This document shows, in pieces, positions 1 to 5,770 of a DNA stretch of 9,928 nucleotides; the stretch's first letter is position 1; the number at the start of each line of letters is the position of its first letter. Below the pieces are notes generated by a model, which was not told the origin of the DNA, searched no databases, and saw only the letters and a program-made list of their open reading frames with translations. The position numbers were made by a program, and so were the translations under genes. This DNA comes from an uncultured Eubacteriales bacterium (lineage in GTDB: Bacteria; Bacillota; Clostridia; Christensenellales; QALW01): assembly GCA_900552055.1 (NCBI GenBank), contig URYI01000072.1:1-9928 (forward strand). The letters run 5' to 3'.

Positions 1-117
1 GGCCGTAAGGCCCAGGCGGGAGCAGGCTGAAAAGCCTGCCAAACGCCGGCGGCTTGGCGTCGGGGAGCTTTTGCTTGAAACACAATTTAATGCTCCCGAC
101 AGTGTCTTTATTTTAAA
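1..117 (-). promoter_or_regulatory. Structured intergenic RNA downstream of purF, possible ZTP-like or attenuator element
   Basis: Read on the minus strand, this is the segment between the purF stop codon and the next unseen gene. A GTCGGGAGC run (complement of 92-100) can pair with GCTCCCCGAC (complement of 59-68, one bulged base). Alternatively, its CGGGAGC part (92-98) can pair perfectly with GCTCCCG (complement of 17-23). Two further hairpins lie between (complements of 38-58 and of 22-40, the latter GCAGGCT/AGCCTGC with a 4-base loop). Near the edge stands CCGCCTGGGC, which matches from memory the conserved 3' core of ZTP (pfl) riboswitches, known upstream of purine and one-carbon genes. 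I do not see the usual upstream GACTGGCG element, so a riboswitch is only a suggestion. The mutually exclusive pairings are seen directly. Confidence 0.35.
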
Positions 118-1566
118 TTAAACCTTTCCGGCAAAAGCGCAGCGCCGACATTTTTCTAAATTCAGCGGGTAATTGCCGTCAAAGCAGCCCGTGCAGAAGC
201 CTACGTCTGAATTATCTTTTACAGCCGATACGAGTTCCTCAAGGGGCAGATAGGTAAGAGTGTCTGCGCCTATCATTTTGCGTATATCTTCTATTGAATG
301 GGTTGCGCTTATTAAGTGCCGCTTGGAAGGAGTGTCTATGCCAAAATAGCACGGATAGCTGACCGGCGGGGAACATATGCGCATATGCACTTCTTTGGCT
401 CCCGCGCTTTTCAGCATGTCCACTAAACGCTTGGAGGTAGTGCCGCGGACTATGGAATCGTCTATAAGCACTATTCGCTTGCCGCGCACGTTAGCGGCCG
501 TTGCGTTCAGCTTCATGCGCACGGCCAGTTCGCGCATGGATTGTTCGGGCTGAATAAAAGAACGGCCCACATATCTGTTTTTTATAAGCGCGTCTCCGTA
601 AGGTATGCCGCTTTGGCGCGAATAGCCTATTGCTGCTGCCAATCCCGAATCAGGGACTCCTGCGACCATATCGGCTTCTACTGGGGCAAGTCTTGCCAGG
701 CTGGCGCCCACGCGCAGGCGGGAACCCATAACGTCCAGCCCGTCAATTACCGAATCCGGACGCGCCAGATATACATATTCAAATATGCACAGCCCGCTGG
801 GGGAATGACCGGCCAGAGGGTCGTATCTGAGGGATTTTACTCCTTCATCAGAAATCATAATGATTTCGCCAGGTTCTATATCCCTTACAAGGGTTGCGCC
901 TACAGCGTCCAGCGCCACTGATTCTGAGGCCAGGATATAGGAACTGCCTTTTTGGCCGAGGCAGAGGGGACGTATGCCCTTTGGATCCCGTACGCCGATA
1001 AGCATGTTCTCATTCATTATTACAAGGGAATAAGAACCCTTTAAATCATTCATCATGGTGCGGACTGCGCTCTGTATATCCAGATGGGAATACCTTGCCA
1101 GCAGGTGGACGAAAATTTCAGTATCCGTTTGGGTTTGGAATACCGCTCCTTCGTTCTGCAGGCGCTTGGCAAGCGCAGAGGAATTGAGCAGCGTGCCGTT
1201 ATGGGCCACGGCCAGCACGCCGTTGCGGTAATTAGCCACGAGGGGCTGGGCGTTTACTACCGTATTGCTGCCCTTTGTAGAATATCTGACATGGCCGACG
1301 GCAATTTTTTTACCCTTAAATTCGGCGATGCTATGAGGATTAAAAACTTCGCTTACTAATCCCAGATTTTTGTACTGTATCATTTTTTTACCGTCTATTG
1401 CGGCTATTCCGGCGCTTTCCTGACCGCGGTGCTGAAGGGCGTGCAGCGCAAAATATAGCACATCGGGCGAAAGCTCGCCTTTATTGAATATGCCTGCAAC
1501 GCCGCATTCTTCGCTGAAATGCTCCTGAACGGCAAAAATATCTTCTCTTATGCTGTTTCCCTGCAT
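118..1566 (-). CDS. purF: Amidophosphoribosyltransferase (glutamine PRPP amidotransferase)
   Basis: This enzyme makes phosphoribosylamine from PRPP and glutamine, the committed first step of de novo purine synthesis, in the cytoplasm. The product is 482 residues, normal for the family. A short propeptide ends in SEE before the nucleophile Cys21 (ECGVAG), as in Bacillus PurF, which is processed to expose that Cys. N-terminal glutaminase motifs follow (HALQHRGQ, GHVRYST, AHNGT, TDTEIF), then the phosphoribosyltransferase domain with its PRPP loop IVLIDDSIVRGTTS at about 366-379. Cys260, Cys406, Cys458 and Cys461 match the four ligands of the 4Fe-4S cluster of the oxygen-sensitive Firmicutes class. 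I chose the ATG at 1566 over an in-frame GTG at 1575 because the AGAGGTG ribosome binding site stands 6 bases before it and covers that GTG. The gene follows purC by 17 bases and should share its transcript. Confidence 0.97.
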   Translation of the reverse strand: MQGNSIREDIFAVQEHFSEECGVAGIFNKGELSPDVLYFALHALQHRGQESAGIAAIDGKKMIQYKNLGLVSEVFNPHSIAEFKGKKIAVGHVRYSTKGSNTVVNAQPLVANYRNGVLAVAHNGTLLNSSALAKRLQNEGAVFQTQTDTEIFVHLLARYSHLDIQSAVRTMMNDLKGSYSLVIMNENMLIGVRDPKGIRPLCLGQKGSSYILASESVALDAVGATLVRDIEPGEIIMISDEGVKSLRYDPLAGHSPSGLCIFEYVYLARPDSVIDGLDVMGSRLRVGASLARLAPVEADMVAGVPDSGLAAAIGYSRQSGIPYGDALIKNRYVGRSFIQPEQSMRELAVRMKLNATAANVRGKRIVLIDDSIVRGTTSKRLVDMLKSAGAKEVHMRICSPPVSYPCYFGIDTPSKRHLISATHSIEDIRKMIGADTLTYLPLEELVSAVKDNSDVGFCTGCFDGNYPLNLEKCRRCAFAGKV

Positions 1567-1583
1567 GAATAACACCTCTCTGA

Positions 1584-2297
1584 TTATTTGCCCAGAACCC
1601 GGCGCATAAGCTCCTGATAGGCTTCGGCCTCATGGCCCATATCTCTGCGGAACAAATCTTTATCCAGCTTTTGGCCAGTGGTTGAATCCCAGAAACGGCA
1701 GGTATCGGGAGAAATTTCATCAGCCAGTATAATTTCATCATGGAAACGGCCGAACTCCAGCTTGAAATCAACCAGGGTAACATTAAGGGGCTTAAAGAAA
1801 TCTATCAGAAGCTGATTGACTTTAAGAGCTATTTCGGCTATTTTATCCATCTCTTCAGGGGTGGCCAGATTCATCGCGTATATGTGAGAGCAATTTATGA
1901 GCGGATCGCCCAGCTCGTCGTCTTTATAATAATATTCCAGAACAGTTTTGGCCATTTTGGTGCCTTCGGGCAGGCCGAGACGCTTTGACAGGCTGCCTGC
2001 GGCGATATTGCGCACTACTACCTCAACCGGGACTATGCTTACCTTTTTAACAACTGTATCGCGGGGGGAGAGTTCTTCAACAAAGTGAGTGGGAACGCCT
2101 TTTTCCTCCAGCATTTTAAAGAGATAATTGGAGACGATATTGTTTACCTCTCCTTTATTCTGGATAGTTCCCTTTTTAAGGCCGTTTAATGCCGTAGCAT
2201 CGTCCTTGTAGGAAACAATTACATAATCGGGATTATCTGTTTCATATACCTTTTTGGCTTTGCCTTCATAAAGCTGAGCGCCTTTTTTCAATTCCAT
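1584..2297 (-). CDS. purC: Phosphoribosylaminoimidazole-succinocarboxamide synthase (SAICAR synthetase)
   Basis: This cytoplasmic enzyme couples CAIR with aspartate using ATP to give SAICAR in de novo purine synthesis. The protein is 237 residues, the standard length for bacterial single-domain PurC. The ATP-binding start YEGKAKKVY lies at about 10-18. The first family signature, [13 protein letters not shown], falls at about 91-103, and the second, LVDFKLEFG, at about 175-183. A GAGGTGAG ribosome binding site sits directly before the ATG at 2297. It is the first gene of a purC-purF transcription unit. purE, which often precedes purC in Firmicutes, is not here, because a tRNA gene stands upstream on the other strand. 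A promoter and PurBox lie upstream, so repression by PurR and relief by PRPP are expected. Confidence 0.97.
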   Translation of the reverse strand: MELKKGAQLYEGKAKKVYETDNPDYVIVSYKDDATALNGLKKGTIQNKGEVNNIVSNYLFKMLEEKGVPTHFVEELSPRDTVVKKVSIVPVEVVVRNIAAGSLSKRLGLPEGTKMAKTVLEYYYKDDELGDPLINCSHIYAMNLATPEEMDKIAEIALKVNQLLIDFFKPLNVTLVDFKLEFGRFHDEIILADEISPDTCRFWDSTTGQKLDKDLFRRDMGHEAEAYQELMRRVLGK

Positions 2298-2329
2298 AAT
2301 CTCACCTCATATTATTTGTTTATAGGATA

Positions 2330-2358
2330 ATTTTACGGTACATTGGTCTATGTGTCAA
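2330..2358 (-). promoter_or_regulatory. Sigma-A promoter of purC-purF
   Basis: On the minus strand a perfect TTGACA (complement of 2353-2358) is followed after 17 bases by TAAAAT (complement of 2330-2335). This predicts a start of transcription near 2323 and a leader of about 25 bases. That leader is too short for a purine riboswitch, so control must come from upstream operator sites. Confidence 0.75.
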
Positions 2359-2393
2359 CAGCAAACACAAAGATTTTACAAACAATATAGATA

Positions 2394-2417
2394 AATGTTC
2401 GTAAAATGTTCGGAAAT
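2394..2417 (-). promoter_or_regulatory. Tandem PurBoxes (PurR operator) upstream of purC
   Basis: On the minus strand ATTTCCGAACATT (complement of 2405-2417) fits the Bacillus PurBox consensus AWWWCCGAACWWT, as I remember it, at every position. A second, weaker copy, TTTTACGAACATT (complement of 2394-2406), follows in the same orientation 11 bases away, about one helical turn. The sites lie roughly 70-95 bases upstream of the predicted purC start of transcription, similar to the distance in Bacillus. Binding by a PRPP-responsive PurR is inferred from the match. Confidence 0.65.
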
Positions 2418-2434
2418 CCGTTTATTTTTTTAAG

Positions 2435-2464
2435 TTGACAAAAGGGTGAGTTTGTTTATATAAT
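2435..2464 (+). promoter_or_regulatory. Promoter of the tRNA-Arg gene
   Basis: A perfect TTGACA (2435-2440) and a perfect TATAAT (2459-2464) are separated by 18 bases, and the mature tRNA begins 22 bases after the -10 box. It runs divergently from purC, and the PurBox pair lies between the two promoters. Confidence 0.8.
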
Positions 2465-2486
2465 AAACCTGCTGGAAATTTTATAG

Positions 2487-2563
2487 GTACCCGTAGCTCA
2501 GCTGGATAGAGCGTCAGACTCCGACTCTGAAGGCCAGAGGTTCAAATCCTCCCGGGTACACCA
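2487..2563 (+). tRNA. tRNA-Arg, anticodon CCG
   Basis: A full cloverleaf can be drawn. The acceptor stem GTACCCG/CGGGTAC has seven perfect pairs. The D arm has the stem GCTC/GAGC, and the anticodon stem TCAGA/TCTGA encloses the loop CTCCGAC. The T loop TTCAAAT has its 5-bp stem, and the discriminator A is followed by an encoded CCA (2561-2563). The anticodon at 2521-2523 is CCG, which reads the arginine codon CGG. The outermost T-stem pair (2536 and 2552) is an A-C mismatch; all other stem pairs are canonical. tRNA genes for arginine are common phage integration sites, but no second copy of its 3' end is found in this window. Confidence 0.97.
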
Positions 2564-2566
2564 GAT

Positions 2567-2597
2567 AAAAAGGATAGGCTTTTGCCTATCTTTTTAT
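2567..2597 (+). terminator. Intrinsic terminator after tRNA-Arg
   Basis: The stem GATAGGC (2573-2579) and GCCTATC (2584-2590) closes a TTTT loop and is followed by TTTTT. It starts four bases after the tRNA CCA end. An A-run just before the stem can extend the pairing. Confidence 0.85.
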
Positions 2598-2727
2598 TGT
2601 ATGAACTGATGAGAATGCACGTTTGGGCTGATTTTCTCATTTTTCTAACAGTGCAGGGGTATCCCCTCATTTATTGCCCGGAAATACTATGAATAATAAC
2701 TGATGATGCCGTATCGCTGATTAATAA

Positions 2728-2756
2728 TTGATTTATCCATATGCTTTTGCTATAAT
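2728..2756 (+). promoter_or_regulatory. Promoter of the tandem BlaR1-C-like gene
   Basis: TTGATT (2728-2733) and a perfect TATAAT (2751-2756) are separated by 17 bases. The predicted start near 2763 leaves only about 16 bases of leader, which consists of the ribosome binding site AAAGGTGG and its spacer. The gene therefore appears to be transcribed alone. Confidence 0.7.
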
Positions 2757-2778
2757 TTTTTAAAAGGTGGTGCTTTGA

Positions 2779-3513
2779 ATGAAAGAAATAGCCAATGGAA
2801 TGATTTTTATTAACGATGAAAAAGCAATTGGAAAATGGGATTTTTTTGATATTGTTGGTTCGCAAGATGAATTTAATCCAATTAGAGTTATGAATTCCGA
2901 TTTTAATAAAGGATTTAAAGAAATATATTTTTTGCCGGAAGGTGAGAAGTATTGGGTTTTTGAGGGATGGACAAAAGGTTATTTGCTTGTTCATTATGGC
3001 GGAACAGAGCCTATTCTTACCTATAAATATAACATAAAAGATATTGACGGTAACTCCTATATGTTTATTGAAATAAAGGAAAAAGAAGATGCTTATATAG
3101 AGGTGTTGAAAAAGGTGTCTGAAAGACACTACAAGCTCAAAGAAATCGGGCGCAGAGAAAATATAAATGTTTCTTTTGTCAGTGACGAAAAAATAATCGG
3201 AAGTTGGAATACGGTCGGATTTGTTGGCAGCATTGATGAATTTTGCGGCAATATGAAGCCAAACGATACTTTTTGGTTGCGGAAAGTTATCTTTTACCCA
3301 AATGGTCAAGTTGTAAGAGAATATAGTGATGAAGAATGGCACGATAGGTGGTCAAGAGGAGTTTTGCTTGATCAAACTAAATCCACGGTTTCTAAATATA
3401 CCTTTAAAACAATTAATGGTGTAGAATATATGTTTTTGGAATGGAAGATGGGAAATTATGTATATGGCGGTATGCCTCCCAATTACTACGTTTTTACAAA
3501 AGAAATAGCTTAA
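2779..3513 (+). CDS. Tandem-repeat protein resembling the C-terminal domain of clostridial BlaR1/M56 proteins
   Basis: The function is unknown. The 244-residue protein consists of two copies of one domain of about 100 residues. Copy 1 (about 16-100) has AIGKW, IVGSQDEF, KEIYFLPEG, WTKGYLL and DGNSYMFIEIK. Copy 2 (about 139-243) has the matching IIGSW, FVGSIDEF, RKVIFYPNG, WSRGVLL and NGVEYMFLEWK, and ends in PPNYYVFTKE. From memory, this pattern occurs at the C-terminus of clostridial BlaR1-like M56 membrane proteins; that is family recall, not a search. There is no signal peptide or membrane segment, so it should be cytoplasmic and cannot be a complete BlaR1. The start is supported by AAAGGTGG eight bases upstream. 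The gene is clearly AT-rich compared with purC, purF and the phage genes, is flanked by its own promoter and terminator, and lies between a tRNA and a prophage, which suggests horizontal acquisition. Confidence 0.85.
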   Translation: MKEIANGMIFINDEKAIGKWDFFDIVGSQDEFNPIRVMNSDFNKGFKEIYFLPEGEKYWVFEGWTKGYLLVHYGGTEPILTYKYNIKDIDGNSYMFIEIKEKEDAYIEVLKKVSERHYKLKEIGRRENINVSFVSDEKIIGSWNTVGFVGSIDEFCGNMKPNDTFWLRKVIFYPNGQVVREYSDEEWHDRWSRGVLLDQTKSTVSKYTFKTINGVEYMFLEWKMGNYVYGGMPPNYYVFTKEIA

Positions 3514-3582
3514 TTTATGCGAGAGTTCAGTTTCCACTGCCGAAATGCCGAAAAAATCTTTTTCATGTGGCTTAGACATGTT

Positions 3583-3610
3583 GGAGCAAAGTTCGCTTTG
3601 CTCCGTTTTT
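3583..3610 (+). terminator. Intrinsic terminator with TTCG tetraloop
   Basis: A perfect 9-bp stem, GGAGCAAAG (3583-3591) and CTTTGCTCC (3596-3604), closes a TTCG loop, and GTTTTT follows. It lies 70 bases after the tandem-repeat gene and is oriented to stop its transcript. Confidence 0.85.
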
Positions 3611-3968
3611 AGTTGCAAGAAAAACATCCGCCTGCTTCCTTGCTCCTCCTCTTTCGCAAAAAGCCGTGCCTGGTTCACCTGTTCGGTTGTAAACGCCCTC
3701 GCAACGGTTCATTTAGCTGCCAACTTTTTGCGAGCTCGAGCGTTCAATTTCCGCCTTAGAAACGCTGGAAATATCTTTTTCATAGGGAGCTCACAGAAAA
3801 AACACGCTTTAGGGCACCCTTCCTGAACGAAGGGCACCTCAAGTTGTATCCGTTCTTTGGCGGAACTGGTGTGCCTGCGGTACGCTATCCCTCTGCGAGC
3901 GATGATAAACGCTTATGGCATATGAAGGAAGGGATATTACATCATACTTTTATGAAGCGGAATATATA

Positions 3969-4036
3969 ATACGGCCAAGCCGTATATCATATCTTGCCGG
4001 AGGCATATTATTATTTGCCTGCCGATAAAAACTGTT
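3969..4036. repeat. Cluster of hairpins with ATATCAT-type spacers
   Basis: ATACGGC (3969-3975) and GCCGTAT (3979-3985) form a perfect 7-bp stem over a CAA loop, with flanking AT pairs that can extend it. A spacer ATCATATC follows. Then come CGG-AGGCA and TGCCT-GCCG with one bulge, and finally GATAAA/TTTATC. No T-run supports termination. The successive design of short stems joined by AT-rich spacers suggests a repeat family. Confidence 0.45.
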
Positions 4037-4179
4037 CTTTATCAGATGTTTGGATCAATCTTATTATGGAACCCATTATGGAACTTTGCGCTTCTGAAAG
4101 GGTCAATTTCTGTCTATAAAGAAATAGCGGGCCGCTTCTTCAGGAGACGCTTGCCTTTCGCGTGCTTTTCCAATGAAGT

Positions 4180-4254
4180 AAATCCATGCGGGATTTGTGA
4201 AATATGCCTTCGGCATGAGAAATAGCTTTCTCTATAAAATACACTGCGGTGTAT
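4180..4254. repeat. Array of four consecutive perfect hairpins
   Basis: Four perfect hairpins follow one another within 75 bases. They are AAATCC/GGATTT (4180-4196, loop 5), ATGCC/GGCAT (4204-4216, loop 3), GAGAAA/TTTCTC (4217-4232, loop 4) and ATACAC/GTGTAT (4239-4254, loop 4). Spacers are 7, 0 and 6 bases. Because all are palindromic, either strand could fold. The open frame on the minus strand that crosses them is probably a by-product of the palindromes. Confidence 0.6.
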
Positions 4255-4428
4255 GAGAGATTTATTTGATTTCACTTTCTGCAAATTAGAAAATTTCATT
4301 ATCTACTCGGCTGCAAATACCCTTATCGCGGCTCAAAGCCGTTATCAAATTTTTGCGAGTTATAGAGTTTTTTTATTTTACTTTTGGCAAAACCGCAAAA
4401 ACCTCTTTAAAGTGCTTTTTATATAGAT

Positions 4429-4471
4429 AAAAACGCCGGCGCTTCCATTTTAGCGGAGGCTGGGCGTTTTT
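4429..4471 (-). terminator. Bidirectional terminator after the repressor gene
   Basis: AAAAACGCC (4429-4437) pairs with GGCGTTTTT (4463-4471), and inside it GCTTCC (4441-4446) pairs with GGAGGC (4455-4460) with one G-T pair. The A and T tracts on both sides let it work in either direction. On the minus strand it would end the repressor transcript about 130 bases after its stop codon. The interval 4472-4603 otherwise holds only an imperfect GACGGC/GCCGTC hairpin (4546-4588). Confidence 0.75.
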
Positions 4472-4603
4472 ATGCTGCTTTTACTGCAATAATGCCGCAA
4501 TATGTGCTATCAATTTATTTGCTTTTATGGGGAATTTGGCCTGAGGACGGCTGGCTGGTGCGTCCTGCGGCAGTGTTTTGCGGCCGTCATTTTTTAAGGA
4601 GGA

Positions 4604-5239
4604 TTATTTTACCCGGCTGTAAAAGATCACTGCTTTGCCCAGGATGCGTATTTGGTTAAGCTCTTCGCCCACATATACCAGGGGTGCGTAAGCGGGATTT
4701 TCAGGATTAAGTATCAGCTTGCCGTCCTTTGGATAGTAGTAGACGCGCTTAAGCGTGGCTTCGTTTTCTATAATAACAGCCGCTATCTCTCCGTTCTCCA
4801 CCATGTCCTGTTTTCTTATCAAAACTATATCGCCGTCCATTATCCTGGCGCCAATCATACTGTCCCCGCTGCAGCGGAGGGCAAAGTCTGCCTGCACTTC
4901 TGAATCCAGAAAGCCTTCAAAATCTTCTTGGGCAAATACAGGCTCTCCGCATGCGATTTCGCCCAGCAGGGGAACGCGGAATTTTTTAATGGGAGCAATT
5001 CCTGAAGGAAAACTGTCGGGCAAATCATCATTTTTATCATCATCCCATCCCATAAGATATGAGGGGGTGGTATGGAGGGCCTTAGCTAACAGTTCTACTT
5101 TATCCGATGGGATTCCTTCAATAACTCCGCTTTCATATTTCTGTATAGTCTGTCTTGTAGTGCCTACTATTTTGGCTACTTCTTCAAGGGTCATATTTAG
5201 AGAAGTGCGTTTGTTCTTTATTCTTGTTCCAATAGTCAT
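4604..5239 (-). CDS. Prophage repressor, HTH plus S24 self-cleaving protease (CI/LexA type)
   Basis: This is a DNA-binding repressor expected to hold the prophage silent and to inactivate itself when RecA is activated by DNA damage. It has 211 residues. An N-terminal XRE helix-turn-helix (about 5-64, core TLEEVAKIVGTTRQTIQKYESG) is followed by an acidic linker (66-75) and an S24 peptidase domain (about 87-208). The cleavage site is Cys97-Gly98 in EIACGEP, the catalytic serine is Ser127 in GDSM and the catalytic lysine is Lys164 in TLKR. The 37-residue Ser-Lys spacing equals that of LexA. The ATG at 5239 has AAGGAGG seven bases upstream. The gene points away from a Cro-like gene across a shared operator region, the standard lysogeny switch layout. 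This context and its distance from core genes argue against it being the host LexA. Confidence 0.93.
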   Translation of the reverse strand: MTIGTRIKNKRTSLNMTLEEVAKIVGTTRQTIQKYESGVIEGIPSDKVELLAKALHTTPSYLMGWDDDKNDDLPDSFPSGIAPIKKFRVPLLGEIACGEPVFAQEDFEGFLDSEVQADFALRCSGDSMIGARIMDGDIVLIRKQDMVENGEIAAVIIENEATLKRVYYYPKDGKLILNPENPAYAPLVYVGEELNQIRILGKAVIFYSRVK

Positions 5240-5257
5240 TTCATCGCCTCCTTATAA

Positions 5258-5285
5258 AGTATAACACATTTCGCTCATTACGCAA
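5258..5285 (-). promoter_or_regulatory. Promoter of the repressor gene
   Basis: On the minus strand TTGCGT (complement of 5280-5285) and TATACT (complement of 5258-5263) stand 16 bases apart. The -35 box is inside an operator-like 17-mer (5270-5286), so the repressor could control its own synthesis. Confidence 0.55.
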
Positions 5286-5286
5286 C
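5270..5286 (-). promoter_or_regulatory. Operator-like site at the repressor promoter
   Basis: The minus-strand 17-mer GTTGCGTAATGAGCGAA matches GTAGCGTAATAAGAGAC at 5346-5362 on the plus strand at 13 of 17 positions. The two copies thus form an inverted pair, one over each promoter. Binding by the repressor or Cro is inferred. Confidence 0.45.
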
Positions 5287-5311
5287 AAAAAAATTTTTTA
5301 AAACAAAAATA

Positions 5312-5326
5312 TCTCTTGACAGGAGA
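5312..5326. promoter_or_regulatory. Palindromic operator over the early -35 box
   Basis: TCTCTTGACAGGAGA is a 15-base palindrome around a central A with only one mismatched pair. It contains the TTGACA box of the early promoter, so a bound dimer would block RNA polymerase. The extended right arm GAGACAAA (5323-5330) recurs at 5358-5365, 35 bases downstream. Confidence 0.6.
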
Positions 5327-5344
5327 CAAAGCTGGTGCTATTAT
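5316..5344 (+). promoter_or_regulatory. Early (lytic) promoter driving the Cro-like gene
   Basis: A perfect TTGACA (5316-5321) and TATTAT (5339-5344) are separated by 17 bases. Predicted transcription starts near 5351, inside the second operator-like site, and gives a leader of about 34 bases. Confidence 0.8.
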
Positions 5345-5345
5345 T

Positions 5346-5362
5346 GTAGCGTAATAAGAGAC
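5346..5362 (+). promoter_or_regulatory. Operator-like site at the early transcription start
   Basis: GTAGCGTAATAAGAGAC spans the predicted +1 of the early promoter and is the inverted partner of the site at 5270-5286. With the palindrome at 5312-5326 it makes three candidate sites in 93 bases, as in many lysogeny switches. Confidence 0.45.
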
Positions 5363-5384
5363 AAAAAAAGAAAGGAGGCATTTA

Positions 5385-5582
5385 ATGCTCGCGGCGGATA
5401 AGCTGAAGAAAGTTATATTGGAAAGGGGATATTCCCAAGCGGAAATTGCCCGTAAATTGGGAATTACACCAAAAACCTTTTATAAAAAAATGAAAAAGGG
5501 GGTATTTTTAAGCAATGAAATAGAAGCTATAATAGAAATACTAGAACTGGAAAATCCGTTTGACATTTTTTTTGCCAGTTAA
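5385..5582 (+). CDS. Cro-like phage helix-turn-helix regulator
   Basis: This 65-residue protein is little more than one DNA-binding domain. The helix-turn-helix falls at about 17-37 (YSQAEIARKLGITPKTFYKKM), and the C-terminus NPFDIFFAS resembles the NP-x-x-IFF ending of small phage regulators of the DUF739/Cro type. It probably binds the operators between itself and the repressor gene and promotes the lytic choice. The ATG is set by AAGGAGG (5372-5378) six bases upstream. It is the first gene of the early transcript and lies head-to-head with the repressor gene. An antirepressor or activator role is possible, but the position favours Cro. Confidence 0.88.
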   Translation: MLAADKLKKVILERGYSQAEIARKLGITPKTFYKKMKKGVFLSNEIEAIIEILELENPFDIFFAS

Positions 5583-5583
5583 G

Positions 5584-5598
5584 TCTCCTAAAAGGCGA
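5584..5598. promoter_or_regulatory. Possible further operator after the Cro-like gene
   Basis: TCTCCTAAAAGGCGA, followed by CAA, has the same 15-base frame as the operator at 5312-5326 (outer TCTC and G-GA arms) with two mismatched pairs. It begins one base after the stop codon of the Cro-like gene. I see no clear promoter beside it, so it could act as a roadblock or be a decayed site. Confidence 0.3.
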
Positions 5599-5628
5599 CA
5601 ATGATTGGAAATAATTACTTGCCGCTAA

Positions 5629-5742
5629 TTTATTAAGAATGAGTTTATTGCGGCAGAAAAAAGCGGCCGAACCGCGTTCTGGGAAGAGGCGGACCTGCTA
5701 AGCCTGGCAATGGATAAACTATGCAATAGGGCATTGGAATAG
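5629..5742 (+). pseudogene. Small protein-like open stretch without a start codon
   Basis: This frame, open after the stop at 5626, reads as a plausible 37-residue protein end rich in Ala, Glu and Leu (core TAFWEEADLLSLAMDKLCNR). It closes with tandem TAG TAA codons. It has no ATG, GTG or TTG early enough and no ribosome binding site. It could be the 3' end of an early phage gene whose start was lost or frameshifted. A chance open frame is possible. Confidence 0.3.
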
Positions 5743-5770
5743 TAAGGCAGATAAAAAAGGAGGAATAAGT

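Larger units (their letters stand above)
3611..4428. other. Gene-free, hairpin-rich stretch
   Basis: I find no convincing coding region here. Short open frames exist on both strands (for example 3545-3826 plus and 4114-4299 minus), but they lack good ribosome binding sites and run straight through palindromes. The stretch holds many short hairpins, for example CCCTTC/GAAGGG near 3820, ATACGGC/GCCGTAT at 3969-3985 and CGGCT/AGCCG at 4329-4341. From memory, similar hairpin-rich spacers recur in clostridial genomes and are often wrongly annotated as small hypothetical proteins. It may be a decayed repeat element or a structured RNA. Confidence 0.5.

Noticed and set aside
3352..3678. Minus-strand open frame of 108 codons
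   Set aside because: It lies partly antisense to the end of the well-supported tandem-repeat gene, crosses its terminator hairpin and lacks a convincing start site.
3545..3826. Plus-strand open frame of 93 codons after the tandem-repeat gene
   Set aside because: It runs through the intrinsic terminator at 3583-3610, has no ribosome binding site and an odd composition; it is most likely a by-product of non-coding DNA.
4114..4299. Minus-strand open frame of 61 codons
   Set aside because: It is read across the four-hairpin array; the palindromes explain it better than a gene, and it has no domain or ribosome binding site.
3611..4428. CRISPR array in the hairpin-rich stretch
   Set aside because: The palindromes differ in sequence, and there is no constant repeat with regular unique spacers and no cas gene.
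4546..4596. Hairpin GACGGC/GCCGTC followed by a T-run as a plus-strand terminator
   Set aside because: No plus-strand gene ends before it, the stem is interrupted, and on the minus strand it has no T-run; the 4429-4471 hairpin is the better repressor terminator.
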